From the NCBI RefSeq assembly GCF_035918235.1, contig NZ_CP109485.1:7727001-7791000 (forward strand): a DNA stretch of 64,000 bases, given 5' to 3'. The notes beneath the pieces were generated by a model that ran no database searches, was not told the origin of the DNA, and saw only the letters and a list, made by a program, of their open reading frames with translations. A program made the position numbers and the translations under genes. Origin of the DNA: Streptomyces sp. NBC_01445 (GTDB lineage Bacteria; Actinomycetota; Actinomycetes; Streptomycetales; Streptomycetaceae). Below are positions 58,134 through 64,000 of this stretch, one piece after another (the first letter of the stretch is position 1; every line of letters begins with the position of its first letter).

Positions 58134-59154
58134 GCGTCCCCGCCGCCATCGGCTCCGGCACCGCGGGTGCCGGAGCCGAGGTGCGCAGCCCGGGGAAGGA
58201 CCGGGCCGCCGCCAGGAAGGCGAATGTCGTCAGGACGAACGGCCAGGTGAACGTGTGCCCGCCCGACGGCGCGAACACCGCCGCCATGGCCGACGTCGCG
58301 GCCGTCGCGGTGAACGCGCCCACCGCCGCGTACGCCAGAGTGCGCGGACCCGCCTCCAGGAACACCCCGCACAGGGCCAGCGCCACAAGGATCGCGTTGT
58401 AGCCCATGGTCCCGTCCGCGATCTGCGCGGCGGGAGCGCCGAGCGCCCACGCGGAGAGGATCCCGACGAGGCTGCCCACGCCCGCCACGGCGGCGGCCCC
58501 GCGGCTCGCGACGAGCAGCGCGGCGAGGATGAGCGCGCCGACGTACCACTGCGGCATGAAGAAGATCTCTGCGAAGCCCGTGAAGAACCCGTGCCACAGA
58601 TCGGAGAAGCCGAGCGACGTCGGACCGGTCGCCGCGTTCGTGAGGGCCGCGAGGCCGTCGCCGTGGTGCCAGATCCGCTCGAACCCCGGTGCCGCGGTGG
58701 TCATCGCGCTCGCGAGGAGGCAGTAGGGGAGCGTCAGCGACGGCAGGTTCCACACACCGAGCAGATTGACGACGGCCGCGGTGGCGACGGTGACGACGAC
58801 GCAGCCGGCCGCGGCGAGCAGCGCGGTCGACAGATGGTCGGCGCCCAGGAACACCGCGAAACACAGCGCCGTCAGACAGGCGTTGAATCCTTCGAGGCCC
58901 GTCGAGACGCGCTCGCGGTCCGCGCCGAGCAGTCGCGAGGTGGCCGTGCCGAGCGCCGTTCCCGCGATCGCGTAGAGCCCGTACTCCCAGCCCGCGGCGA
59001 ACAGTGCCACGGCGAGGAGCGCACCGGCCGGGACGCTGGACAGAAAGACGACCTGAGCCTGCCCGCGCAGGAGCTGAACGCCGAACTGTCTACAACCCGC
59101 TCCCCAATCAAGGGGTGATTTGCCAGGAGTTGGGCCGTACTTGGCCTGCCGCAT
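58099..59154 (-). CDS. Urea transporter (UT family)
   Basis: A 351-residue polytopic protein in two homologous halves. The UT signature appears as GLEGFNACLTALCF in the first half and as GTMGYNAILVALAL in the second. LPSLTLPYCLLASAM and the WPFVLTTFAF region fit UT channel helices. The last ~30 residues are Pro/Ala-rich. It is a channel-type facilitator for urea. No urease genes are in the window. It is convergent with the MHS gene with overlapping ends. Confidence 0.9.
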   Translation of the reverse strand: MRQAKYGPTPGKSPLDWGAGCRQFGVQLLRGQAQVVFLSSVPAGALLAVALFAAGWEYGLYAIAGTALGTATSRLLGADRERVSTGLEGFNACLTALCFAVFLGADHLSTALLAAAGCVVVTVATAAVVNLLGVWNLPSLTLPYCLLASAMTTAAPGFERIWHHGDGLAALTNAATGPTSLGFSDLWHGFFTGFAEIFFMPQWYVGALILAALLVASRGAAAVAGVGSLVGILSAWALGAPAAQIADGTMGYNAILVALALCGVFLEAGPRTLAYAAVGAFTATAATSAMAAVFAPSGGHTFTWPFVLTTFAFLAAARSFPGLRTSAPAPAVPEPMAAGTLSAQPPAPQAP

Positions 59155-59301
59155 CCCGTGCCCCCGTGTTACGTCCCTGTTTCACCCAGCAGAACGGAGG
59201 CACTTTACCGACATCCCCTGAAGTCCGGAAGAAGGGGTCTATCACGGCAGGAAGCTCCCTCCCGGCCGGCGCAGCGCCGCTGCCCCCATCCCCGGGCGCC
59301 G

Positions 59302-60012
59302 CTAGCGCAGCGCCCCCGCCTCGATCCCCAGCGCGTCGCCGAACGCCCGCTCCCCGGCCGGCGTGACCTTCACGGCCCGCTCCGACCCGATCCGCACGAC
59401 CCAGCCCGCGTCGAACGCGTGGCTGCACAGGGCCGCGCCCGCCGTCCCCGCGAGATGCGGCCGGCGCTCGGTCCAGTCCAGGCACGCCCGCGCCAGGGGC
59501 CGGCGCCCCGACCGGTCGAGACCGATCCCCAACGCGCCGAACAGGTCCACCCCCTGCGGGGTCAGCGCGAACCCCGTATCCGTGCGCAGGTCCCCGCGCC
59601 GGACCAGCGCGTCCGTGAGCGCGATGCCGAGGCGGCCCGCGAGATGGTCGTAACAGGTGCGCCCGCGCGCCATCGCGTCCCGCGCGCTCACCGCCCGCAG
59701 GGTCTGCGGCCGCTCCCCGCCGTCAGGCGCCGCGTACGCCGCGAGTTCCTCCACGAGCCCGGCCACGCGCGCGTCCGCGAGCCGCACATAGCGGTGGCGC
59801 CCCTGCCGCTCCTCGGAGAGGAGGCCGCCCGAGACGAGCTTGCCCAGATGCTCGCTCGCCGTCGACGCCGCGACCCCCGCGTGCCGCGCCAGCTCACCGG
59901 CGGTCCACGCCCGCCCGTCGAGGAGGGCGAGCAGACAGGCCGCGCGGGTCTCGTCGGCCATCAGTGCGGCGAGCGCGGCGAGGCGCGGTGCGCCGGGTTC
60001 CCTGGACTTCAT
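59302..60012 (-). CDS. ArsR-type winged-helix regulator
   Basis: A 236-residue protein. The wHTH is at about 12-85 (LAALMADETRAACLLALLDGRAWTAGELARHAGVAASTASEHLGKLVSGGLLSEERQGRHRYVRL is the pattern). The extra C-terminal ~140 residues include GRTCYDHLAGRLGIALTDALV. It lacks the ELCVCDL metal site, so it is not a heavy-metal sensor. It is 147 bp upstream of the urea transporter gene on the same strand. Longer ArsR-like proteins of this type have unassigned ligands. Confidence 0.86.
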   Translation of the reverse strand: MKSREPGAPRLAALAALMADETRAACLLALLDGRAWTAGELARHAGVAASTASEHLGKLVSGGLLSEERQGRHRYVRLADARVAGLVEELAAYAAPDGGERPQTLRAVSARDAMARGRTCYDHLAGRLGIALTDALVRRGDLRTDTGFALTPQGVDLFGALGIGLDRSGRRPLARACLDWTERRPHLAGTAGAALCSHAFDAGWVVRIGSERAVKVTPAGERAFGDALGIEAGALR

Positions 60013-60055
60013 GGGTCAAGCATGCGCCCGGCACGGTTCGGTGACCGCCGAAACG

Positions 60056-60703
60056 TCAGTGCAGCGCCGCGACCTGCTCGTACTGCAGCGTGAGCCCGTC
60101 GAGGAGCGCCCGCAGGCCCGTCTCGAAGGCCCGCTCGTCGATCAGCTCCTGGCGGTCGGCGAGCAGATGCGCCTGGCCGAGGTGGGGGTAGTCGGCGGGG
60201 TCGTACGCCGTCTCGTCGTCGACGAAGCCCCCGGCAAAGGAACCGAGCGCGGAGCCCGTCACGAAGTACCGCATGAGCGCGCCGATCGACGTGGCCTGCG
60301 CCGGGGGCCAGCCCGCGTCCACCATCGAGCCGAACACGGCATCGGCGAGCCGGAGCCCCGCGGGCCTGCGCCCAGGCCCCTGGGCGAGCACGGGGACGAT
60401 GTTGGGGTGCGCGAGCAGAGCCGCCCGGTAGGACACCACCCAGTCGTGCAGGGCCGTGCGCCAGTCGCGCCCGTCCGCTGCGTCGAACATCGACAGGTCG
60501 ACCTGCGCGCTCACCGAGTCGGCGACCGCCTCAAGGATCTGGTCCTTGGTGCGGAAGTGGTTGTACAGCGAGGGGCCGCTCACGCCCAGCTCGGCGGCGA
60601 GCCGCCGCGTGGAGACGGCCGCGAGGCCCTCGGCGTCGACGAGAGAGAGCGCCGCCGTGACGATGCGGTCTCTGCTCAGGAGGGGCTTGCGCGGTCGGGC
60701 CAT
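60056..60703 (-). CDS. TetR-family regulator, divergent from acyl-CoA dehydrogenase gene
   Basis: A 215-residue protein from the ATG at 60703. HTH: IVTAALSLVDAEGLAAVSTRRLAAELGVSGPSLYNHFRTKDQILEAV (about 15-62 overall). The C-terminal domain (WRTALHDWVVSYRAALLAHPNIV) is of TetR_C type. It reads away from the acyl-CoA dehydrogenase gene, with a TAGCA-G-TGCTA dyad in the 79-bp gap, so it probably represses that enzyme. The effector may be an acyl-CoA. Confidence 0.9.
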   Translation of the reverse strand: MARPRKPLLSRDRIVTAALSLVDAEGLAAVSTRRLAAELGVSGPSLYNHFRTKDQILEAVADSVSAQVDLSMFDAADGRDWRTALHDWVVSYRAALLAHPNIVPVLAQGPGRRPAGLRLADAVFGSMVDAGWPPAQATSIGALMRYFVTGSALGSFAGGFVDDETAYDPADYPHLGQAHLLADRQELIDERAFETGLRALLDGLTLQYEQVAALH

Positions 60704-60734
60704 GCGGCACATAGTAGGGCTGTAAACCAAAAAC

Positions 60735-60745
60735 TAGCAGTGCTA
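60735..60745. promoter_or_regulatory. Dyad in the tetR/acyl-CoA dehydrogenase promoter
   Basis: TAGCA-G-TGCTA is a perfect 11-bp palindrome in an AT-rich divergent gap. A second half-site, TTAGTGCT, follows at about 60748-60755. It is the natural TetR operator candidate. Confidence 0.62.
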
Positions 60746-60782
60746 ATTTAGTGCTCATTCACTCATGCCTGAGGTGTGGTCC

Positions 60783-61934
60783 ATGAATCTGGAGCTCAGC
60801 GAGGAGCAGACGGCTGTCCGTCAGCTCGCCAAGGACTTCGTGGCACGCGAGATCACCCCGAACGTCGTCGGCTGGGACCGCGCCGAAGAGGTCGACCGCG
60901 GCATCGTCAAGAAGCTCGGCGACGTCGGCTTCCTGGGCCTGACCATCGACGAACAGTACGGCGGCTCGGGCGGCGACCACCTGGCGTACTGCCTGGTCAC
61001 GGAGGAGCTGGGGCGCGGCGACTCGTCCGTGCGCGGCATCGTCTCCGTCTCGCTGGGCCTGGTCACCAAGACGATCCAGTCCTACGGGACCGAGGAGCAG
61101 AAGCGGGAGTGGCTGCCGCGGCTCACGGCCGGCGAGGCCCTCGGCTGCTTCGGGCTCACCGAGCCCGGCACCGGCTCCGACGCCGGCAGCCTCACCACCC
61201 GGGCCGTCCGTGACGGCGACGACTACGTGATCAACGGCTCCAAGATGTTCATCACGAACGGCACCTGGGCCGACCTCGTCCTCCTCTTCGCCCGCTCCAC
61301 CGACGCCCCCGGACACAAGGGCGTCACCGCCTTCCTCGTCCCGACGGACACCCCCGGCCTCACCCGCCGCACCATCCACGGCAAGCTCGGCCTGCGCGGC
61401 CAGGCCACCGCCGAGCTGGTCCTCGAGGACGTCCGCGTGCCCGCCTCCGCGATGCTCGGCCCGGAGGGCAAGGGCTTCTCCGTCGCCATGTCGGCGCTCG
61501 CCAAGGGACGTATGTCGGTGGCCGCGGGCTGCGTCGGCATCGCGCAGGCCGCGCTGGACGCCGCCGTGGGATACGCGGCGGAGCGCGAGCAGTTCGGCAA
61601 GTCCATCGCCTCGTACCAGCTGGTGCAGGAGCTGATCAGCGACATATCCGTCGACGTGGACGCCGCGCGCCTGCTGACCTGGCGCGTCGCCGACCTCATC
61701 GACCGCGGCGAGGACTTCGCGACCGCCGCCTCCAAGGCCAAGCTCTTCGCCTCCGAGGCCGCGGTGCGCTGCGCGAACAACGCCCTCCAGGTCTTCGGCG
61801 GCTACGGCTACATCGACGAGTACCCGGTCGGCAAACTCCTGCGCGACGCCCGCGTCATGACCCTCTACGAGGGCACCAGCCAGATCCAGAAGCTCATCAT
61901 CGGCCGCGCGCTCACCGGCGTATCGGCCTTCTGA
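60783..61934 (+). CDS. Acyl-CoA dehydrogenase
   Basis: The ATG at 60783 (383 residues) is preferred because GAGGTG precedes it and MNLELSEEQ is the standard family start. Typical blocks are CFGLTEPGTGSDAGSL (FAD/substrate binding), GSKMFITNG, the YAAEREQFGKSIASYQLVQ helix, and CANNALQVFGGYGYIDEYPV. Glu363 in LYEGTSQIQ is the catalytic base. It introduces the double bond in acyl-CoA beta-oxidation. It is alone, with no adjacent electron-transfer flavoprotein genes. Confidence 0.95.
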   Translation: MNLELSEEQTAVRQLAKDFVAREITPNVVGWDRAEEVDRGIVKKLGDVGFLGLTIDEQYGGSGGDHLAYCLVTEELGRGDSSVRGIVSVSLGLVTKTIQSYGTEEQKREWLPRLTAGEALGCFGLTEPGTGSDAGSLTTRAVRDGDDYVINGSKMFITNGTWADLVLLFARSTDAPGHKGVTAFLVPTDTPGLTRRTIHGKLGLRGQATAELVLEDVRVPASAMLGPEGKGFSVAMSALAKGRMSVAAGCVGIAQAALDAAVGYAAEREQFGKSIASYQLVQELISDISVDVDAARLLTWRVADLIDRGEDFATAASKAKLFASEAAVRCANNALQVFGGYGYIDEYPVGKLLRDARVMTLYEGTSQIQKLIIGRALTGVSAF

Positions 61935-61955
61935 GACCGGGCTGTCGGGTCAGAC

Positions 61956-62005
61956 TTCCGAGTCCGGCTTCCGAGTCCGGCTTCTGAGTACGTTTCTGAG
62001 TACGC
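61956..62005 (+). repeat. Four-unit short tandem repeat downstream of the acyl-CoA dehydrogenase gene
   Basis: Two exact copies of TTCCGAGTCCGGC (61956-61981) are followed by two copies of TTCTGAGTACG plus one variable base (61982-62005). It ends where the terminator stem begins. Confidence 0.75.
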
Positions 62006-62006
62006 G

Positions 62007-62034
62007 AGCGGATGGGGGTGCGCCCCCGTCCGCT
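62007..62034 (+). terminator. Hairpin after the acyl-CoA dehydrogenase gene
   Basis: A 12-bp stem with one T-G pair (62007-62018 with 62023-62034) and a TGCG loop. It lies only 15 bases before the YiaA-like start, so it ends the upstream transcript or structures the leader of the next gene. Confidence 0.72.
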
Positions 62035-62048
62035 CCATGCTGTCGCCC

Positions 62049-62339
62049 ATGAGTGACACACCGGTCAAGCACAGGACCACCAACGCCTTCTACGGACAGG
62101 CCGTCGCCTCCTTCGCGCTCGCGCTCGTGGCGACCGCCGTCGGGATCTACCGCATCGACGCCAGCGGCTGGGTCCGCGGCTTCCTCGCCATCGCCGTCCT
62201 CTATCTGACGACCTCCGCGTTCACGCTCGCCAAGGTCATCCGGGACCGTCAGGAGGTCGATCAGGTCGTCAGCCGTATCGACCAGGCCCGCATCGACAAG
62301 ATCCTCGCCGAGCACGATCCCTTCAAGCCCGCCGCCTGA
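62049..62339 (+). CDS. Two-helix YiaA/YiaB-like inner-membrane protein
   Basis: The ATG at 62049 gives 96 residues. Two membrane helices (about 17-36, QAVASFALALVATAVGIY, and 45-66, RGFLAIAVLYLTTSAFTLA) with a cytosolic C-terminal helix (KVIRDRQEVDQVVSRIDQARIDKILAEHDPF). This is the yiaA/B two-helix domain as I know it. No biochemical function is established. It is followed by a TetR gene after 74 bp. Confidence 0.82.
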   Translation: MSDTPVKHRTTNAFYGQAVASFALALVATAVGIYRIDASGWVRGFLAIAVLYLTTSAFTLAKVIRDRQEVDQVVSRIDQARIDKILAEHDPFKPAA

Positions 62340-62349
62340 CATACGGAAC

Positions 62350-62363
62350 TAAGCGCTCGCTCA
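62350..62363. promoter_or_regulatory. TAAGCGCTCGCTCA motif before tetR (copy 1)
   Basis: An imperfect dyad of the type used by TetR regulators of acyl-CoA genes. It lies about 50 bp before the TetR start and is matched in 13 of 14 bases by the motif before the MaoC gene at 63576-63589. Confidence 0.65.
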
Positions 62364-62413
62364 CCTCTAGGGGTATGGTGTTCGTCCTGTCCACGGGAGG
62401 ATGTGAGCGAGCG

Positions 62414-63052
62414 ATGAGCGCGGAGCGGCACGGCCAGAACGAGGCTGCCACGGACGACATGTCCTGGGCCGAGGTCACCCCGGACGCGGCCAGGCGGCTG
62501 CTGATCGCCGCCGTCGAGGCGTTCGCGGAGCGCGGCTACCACGCGACCACCACCAGGGACATCGCGAGCCGGGCCGGCATGAGCCCGGCCGCGCTCTACA
62601 TCCACTACCGGACCAAGGAGGACCTGCTCCTCCGCATCAGCCGCATCGGCCACGAGAAGGCCCTGGAGATCCTCAAGGACGCGGCCGCCGAGGAGGGCAC
62701 CGCCTCCGAGCGGCTCTCCGAGGCCGTACGGTCCTTCGTCCGCTGGCATGCGGCACGCCATCTGACGGCGCGCGTCGTGCAGTACGAGCTGGACTCGCTC
62801 GGCGAGGAGCACCGGCCCGAGATCGTGGCCCTGCGCCGCGAGAGCGACGCGACCGTGCGCGAGATCATCAACGACGGTGTGAAGGCGGGGGAGTTCGACG
62901 TCCCGGACGTCCCGGGCACCACGCTGGCCGTGCTGTCGCTCTGCATCGACGTGGCGCGCTGGTTCAACACGGAGGGCCGCCGGACGCCCGACGAGGTCGG
63001 CGCGCTGTACGCCGACCTCGTCCTGCGGATGGTGGGGGTCCGGGTTTCCTGA
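62414..63052 (+). CDS. TetR-family regulator, convergent with maoC-like gene
   Basis: The ATG at 62414 gives 212 residues. HTH: LLIAAVEAFAERGYHATTTRDIASRAGMSPAALYIHYRTKEDLLLRI (about 30-75 overall). The C-terminal region (WHAARHLTARVVQYELDSLGEEHRPEIVALRRESD) resembles actinobacterial lipid-metabolism TetR proteins such as the KstR group. The likely operators, shared with the MaoC gene, indicate that both are its targets. The ribosome site GGGAGG is 13 bases from the ATG, rather far. Confidence 0.88.
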   Translation: MSAERHGQNEAATDDMSWAEVTPDAARRLLIAAVEAFAERGYHATTTRDIASRAGMSPAALYIHYRTKEDLLLRISRIGHEKALEILKDAAAEEGTASERLSEAVRSFVRWHAARHLTARVVQYELDSLGEEHRPEIVALRRESDATVREIINDGVKAGEFDVPDVPGTTLAVLSLCIDVARWFNTEGRRTPDEVGALYADLVLRMVGVRVS

Positions 63053-63064
63053 CCCCGGCGGAGC

Positions 63065-63526
63065 TCAGAGGTAGTAGCGGGACACCGACTCGGCGACACA
63101 CACCGGCTTGTCGCCGCCGTCGCGCTCCACGGTGAAGGCGACCGAGACCTGGACGCCGCCGGGCACGTCGTCGACGCCGGTGATCTTCGCGGTGGCGCGC
63201 AGCCGGGAGCCGACCGGCACGGGGGCGGGGAAGCGGACCTTGTTCGTCCCGTAGTTCACGCCCATCTTCATGCCGTCGACCCGGATCAGCTGCGGCCCGA
63301 AGAGGGGGAGCAGCGACAGGGTCAGATAGCCGTGCGCGATCGTAGTGCCGAACGGCCCCTCCTTGGCGCGCTCGGGGTCGACGTGGATCCACTGGTGGTC
63401 ACCCGTGGCGTCCGCGAACTGGTCGATCCGCTTCTGCTCGATCTCGACCCAGTCGCTGTACCCGAGCTGCTCGCCCACCGCCGCGCGCAGCTCGTCGACC
63501 GTCGCAAAAACCCTCGGCTCTGCCAT
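63065..63526 (-). CDS. MaoC-like (R)-specific enoyl-CoA hydratase
   Basis: The start at 63526 is chosen for the GGGAGG site before it; the frame extends five codons further. The 153-residue hot-dog protein has DQFADATGDHQWIHVDPERA, with catalytic Asp43 and His48 of the hydratase-2 motif, then GPFGTTIAHGYLTLSLLP. It hydrates enoyl-CoA to (R)-3-hydroxyacyl-CoA, or acts in a related thioester pathway. It is convergent with the TetR gene (12 bp apart) and probably under its control. Confidence 0.92.
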   Translation of the reverse strand: MAEPRVFATVDELRAAVGEQLGYSDWVEIEQKRIDQFADATGDHQWIHVDPERAKEGPFGTTIAHGYLTLSLLPLFGPQLIRVDGMKMGVNYGTNKVRFPAPVPVGSRLRATAKITGVDDVPGGVQVSVAFTVERDGGDKPVCVAESVSRYYL

Positions 63527-63575
63527 GTCCTGGCCTCCCATGTATGCACCATGTGCGGATCTCTAAGGCAATGTC

Positions 63576-63589
63576 TAAGCGCTTGCTCA
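63576..63589. promoter_or_regulatory. TAAGCGCTTGCTCA motif before maoC-like gene (copy 2)
   Basis: Near-identical to the motif before the TetR gene at 62350-62363 (13 of 14 bases). It lies about 50 bp upstream of the MaoC start on the minus strand. CTAGGG follows within 10 bases in both copies. Confidence 0.65.
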
Positions 63590-63650
63590 GCATGCTAGGG
63601 CGGGCGACCTCTGTCAACGATGTCAGGGTCCGCCCAGTAGGCTCGGCACG

Positions 63651-64000
63651 GTGCCCCAGATTCCAGTGAAGATCCACGAACTCACCGTCGGTCAGCTGTC
63701 GGCGCGCAGCGGAGCCGCCGTCTCGGCCCTGCACTTCTACGAGGCCAAGGGCCTGATCAGCAGCCGTCGCACGACGGGTAACCAGCGCCGCTACCAGCGC
63801 GACACCCTGCGCCGGGTCGCGTTCATCCGCGCCGCGCAGCGCGTCGGCATCCCGCTCGCCACGATCCGTGACGCGCTGTCCGAGCTGCCCGAGGGGCGCA
63901 CCCCGACCCGCGAGGACTGGGCGCACCTCTCCGAGGCCTGGCGCTCCGAACTGGACCAGCGCATCACCCAGCTGGGGCGGCTGCGCGACCATCTGACCGA
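63651..64000 (+). CDS. soxR: Redox-sensing MerR-family regulator SoxR (3' truncated by window end)
   Basis: From the GTG at 63651, 116 residues are visible. The HTH/wing reads [49 protein letters not shown], the MerR pattern with SoxR-like features ([17 protein letters not shown]). The dimerisation helix ([19 protein letters not shown]) has started. The [2Fe-2S] cysteine cluster, which follows just after this helix in SoxR, lies beyond the window. In Streptomyces, SoxR responds to redox-active antibiotics rather than running a SoxS cascade. Confidence 0.88.
   Translation, partial: MPQIPVKIHELTVGQLSARSGAAVSALHFYEAKGLISSRRTTGNQRRYQRDTLRRVAFIRAAQRVGIPLATIRDALSELPEGRTPTREDWAHLSEAWRSELDQRITQLGRLRDHLT

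Noticed and set aside
59302..60012. Metal-sensing ArsR
   Set aside because: The CxC metal-binding helix is absent, so the call was limited to ArsR-type winged helix.
61956..62005. CRISPR-like array
   Set aside because: The units are 12-13 bp, contiguous and without spacers, so it is a simple tandem repeat.
1..64000. tRNA, rRNA, transposase, integrase or prophage genes
   Set aside because: I looked for their hallmarks on both strands and saw none; composition is uniform apart from short AT-rich promoter zones.

Overview
This window is high-GC DNA with very strong G/C bias at third codon positions, GTG/TTG starts, many ATGA-type stop/start overlaps, and actinomycete-type products: streptogrisin proteases, a SARP-like regulator, a sortase-anchored LPMO and a SoxR lacking the usual enterobacterial context. 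It is best read as chromosomal DNA of a Streptomyces species. From memory, the order soxR - acyl-CoA dehydrogenase - hmgA - SGNH lipase - LPMO - dnaE2 resembles the SCO1697 to SCO1740 part of the S. coelicolor chromosome in reverse. That is recollection, not a search. I see no rRNA, tRNA, transposase, integrase, prophage or CRISPR array.

Left part (1-12.0 kb): the end of a solute-binding protein gene is followed by two coupled flavin-dependent monooxygenases and a DUF1684 protein. Then come two secreted streptogrisin-type serine proteases flanking a slipin gene. Next is a two-gene translesion cassette, DnaE2 plus a degenerate Y-family polymerase, behind a near-consensus LexA (SOS) box.

12.0-19.6 kb: a cupin gene and a marR gene diverge around paired palindromes. 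A secreted lipase converges on a cell-wall-anchored AA10 LPMO. Small regulatory and metabolic genes follow: acetyltransferases, a methyltransferase, DUF402, a YtrA-type GntR, an AAA ATPase, and an unannotated 47-residue protein.

19.7-30.8 kb: a candidate exopolysaccharide/glycan locus. On the minus strand it runs: four-TM membrane protein, CelD/FemAB-like acetyltransferase, DPM1-like GT2, second GT2, NodB deacetylase, and a 1295-residue fusion of a flippase and a GT-C-like membrane protein. A GH39-like secreted or membrane glycosidase converges on it from the plus strand, and an SGNH hydrolase diverges from it. The first gene carries the only in-frame TTA codon I found in the window, which suggests bldA control. 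This is the best candidate for an undescribed system.

30.8-48.3 kb: a Ser/Thr kinase with an extracellular C-terminal domain, a small basic protein, a Tat-type M20 amidohydrolase, a DrrAB-type ABC exporter with a divergent TetR and duplicated operators, a probable hmgA-gntR-type-ISP-domain operon, another TetR, a CitMHS/MFS transporter pair, and a large SARP-ATPase-TPR regulator.

48.3-64.0 kb: a translationally coupled subtilase and FG-GAP secreted protein, an aldehyde/alcohol dehydrogenase/MHS transporter cassette, a urea transporter, ArsR and TetR regulators, an acyl-CoA dehydrogenase, a YiaA-like protein, and a convergent TetR/MaoC pair whose outer promoters share a 14-bp motif. The window ends inside a soxR gene.
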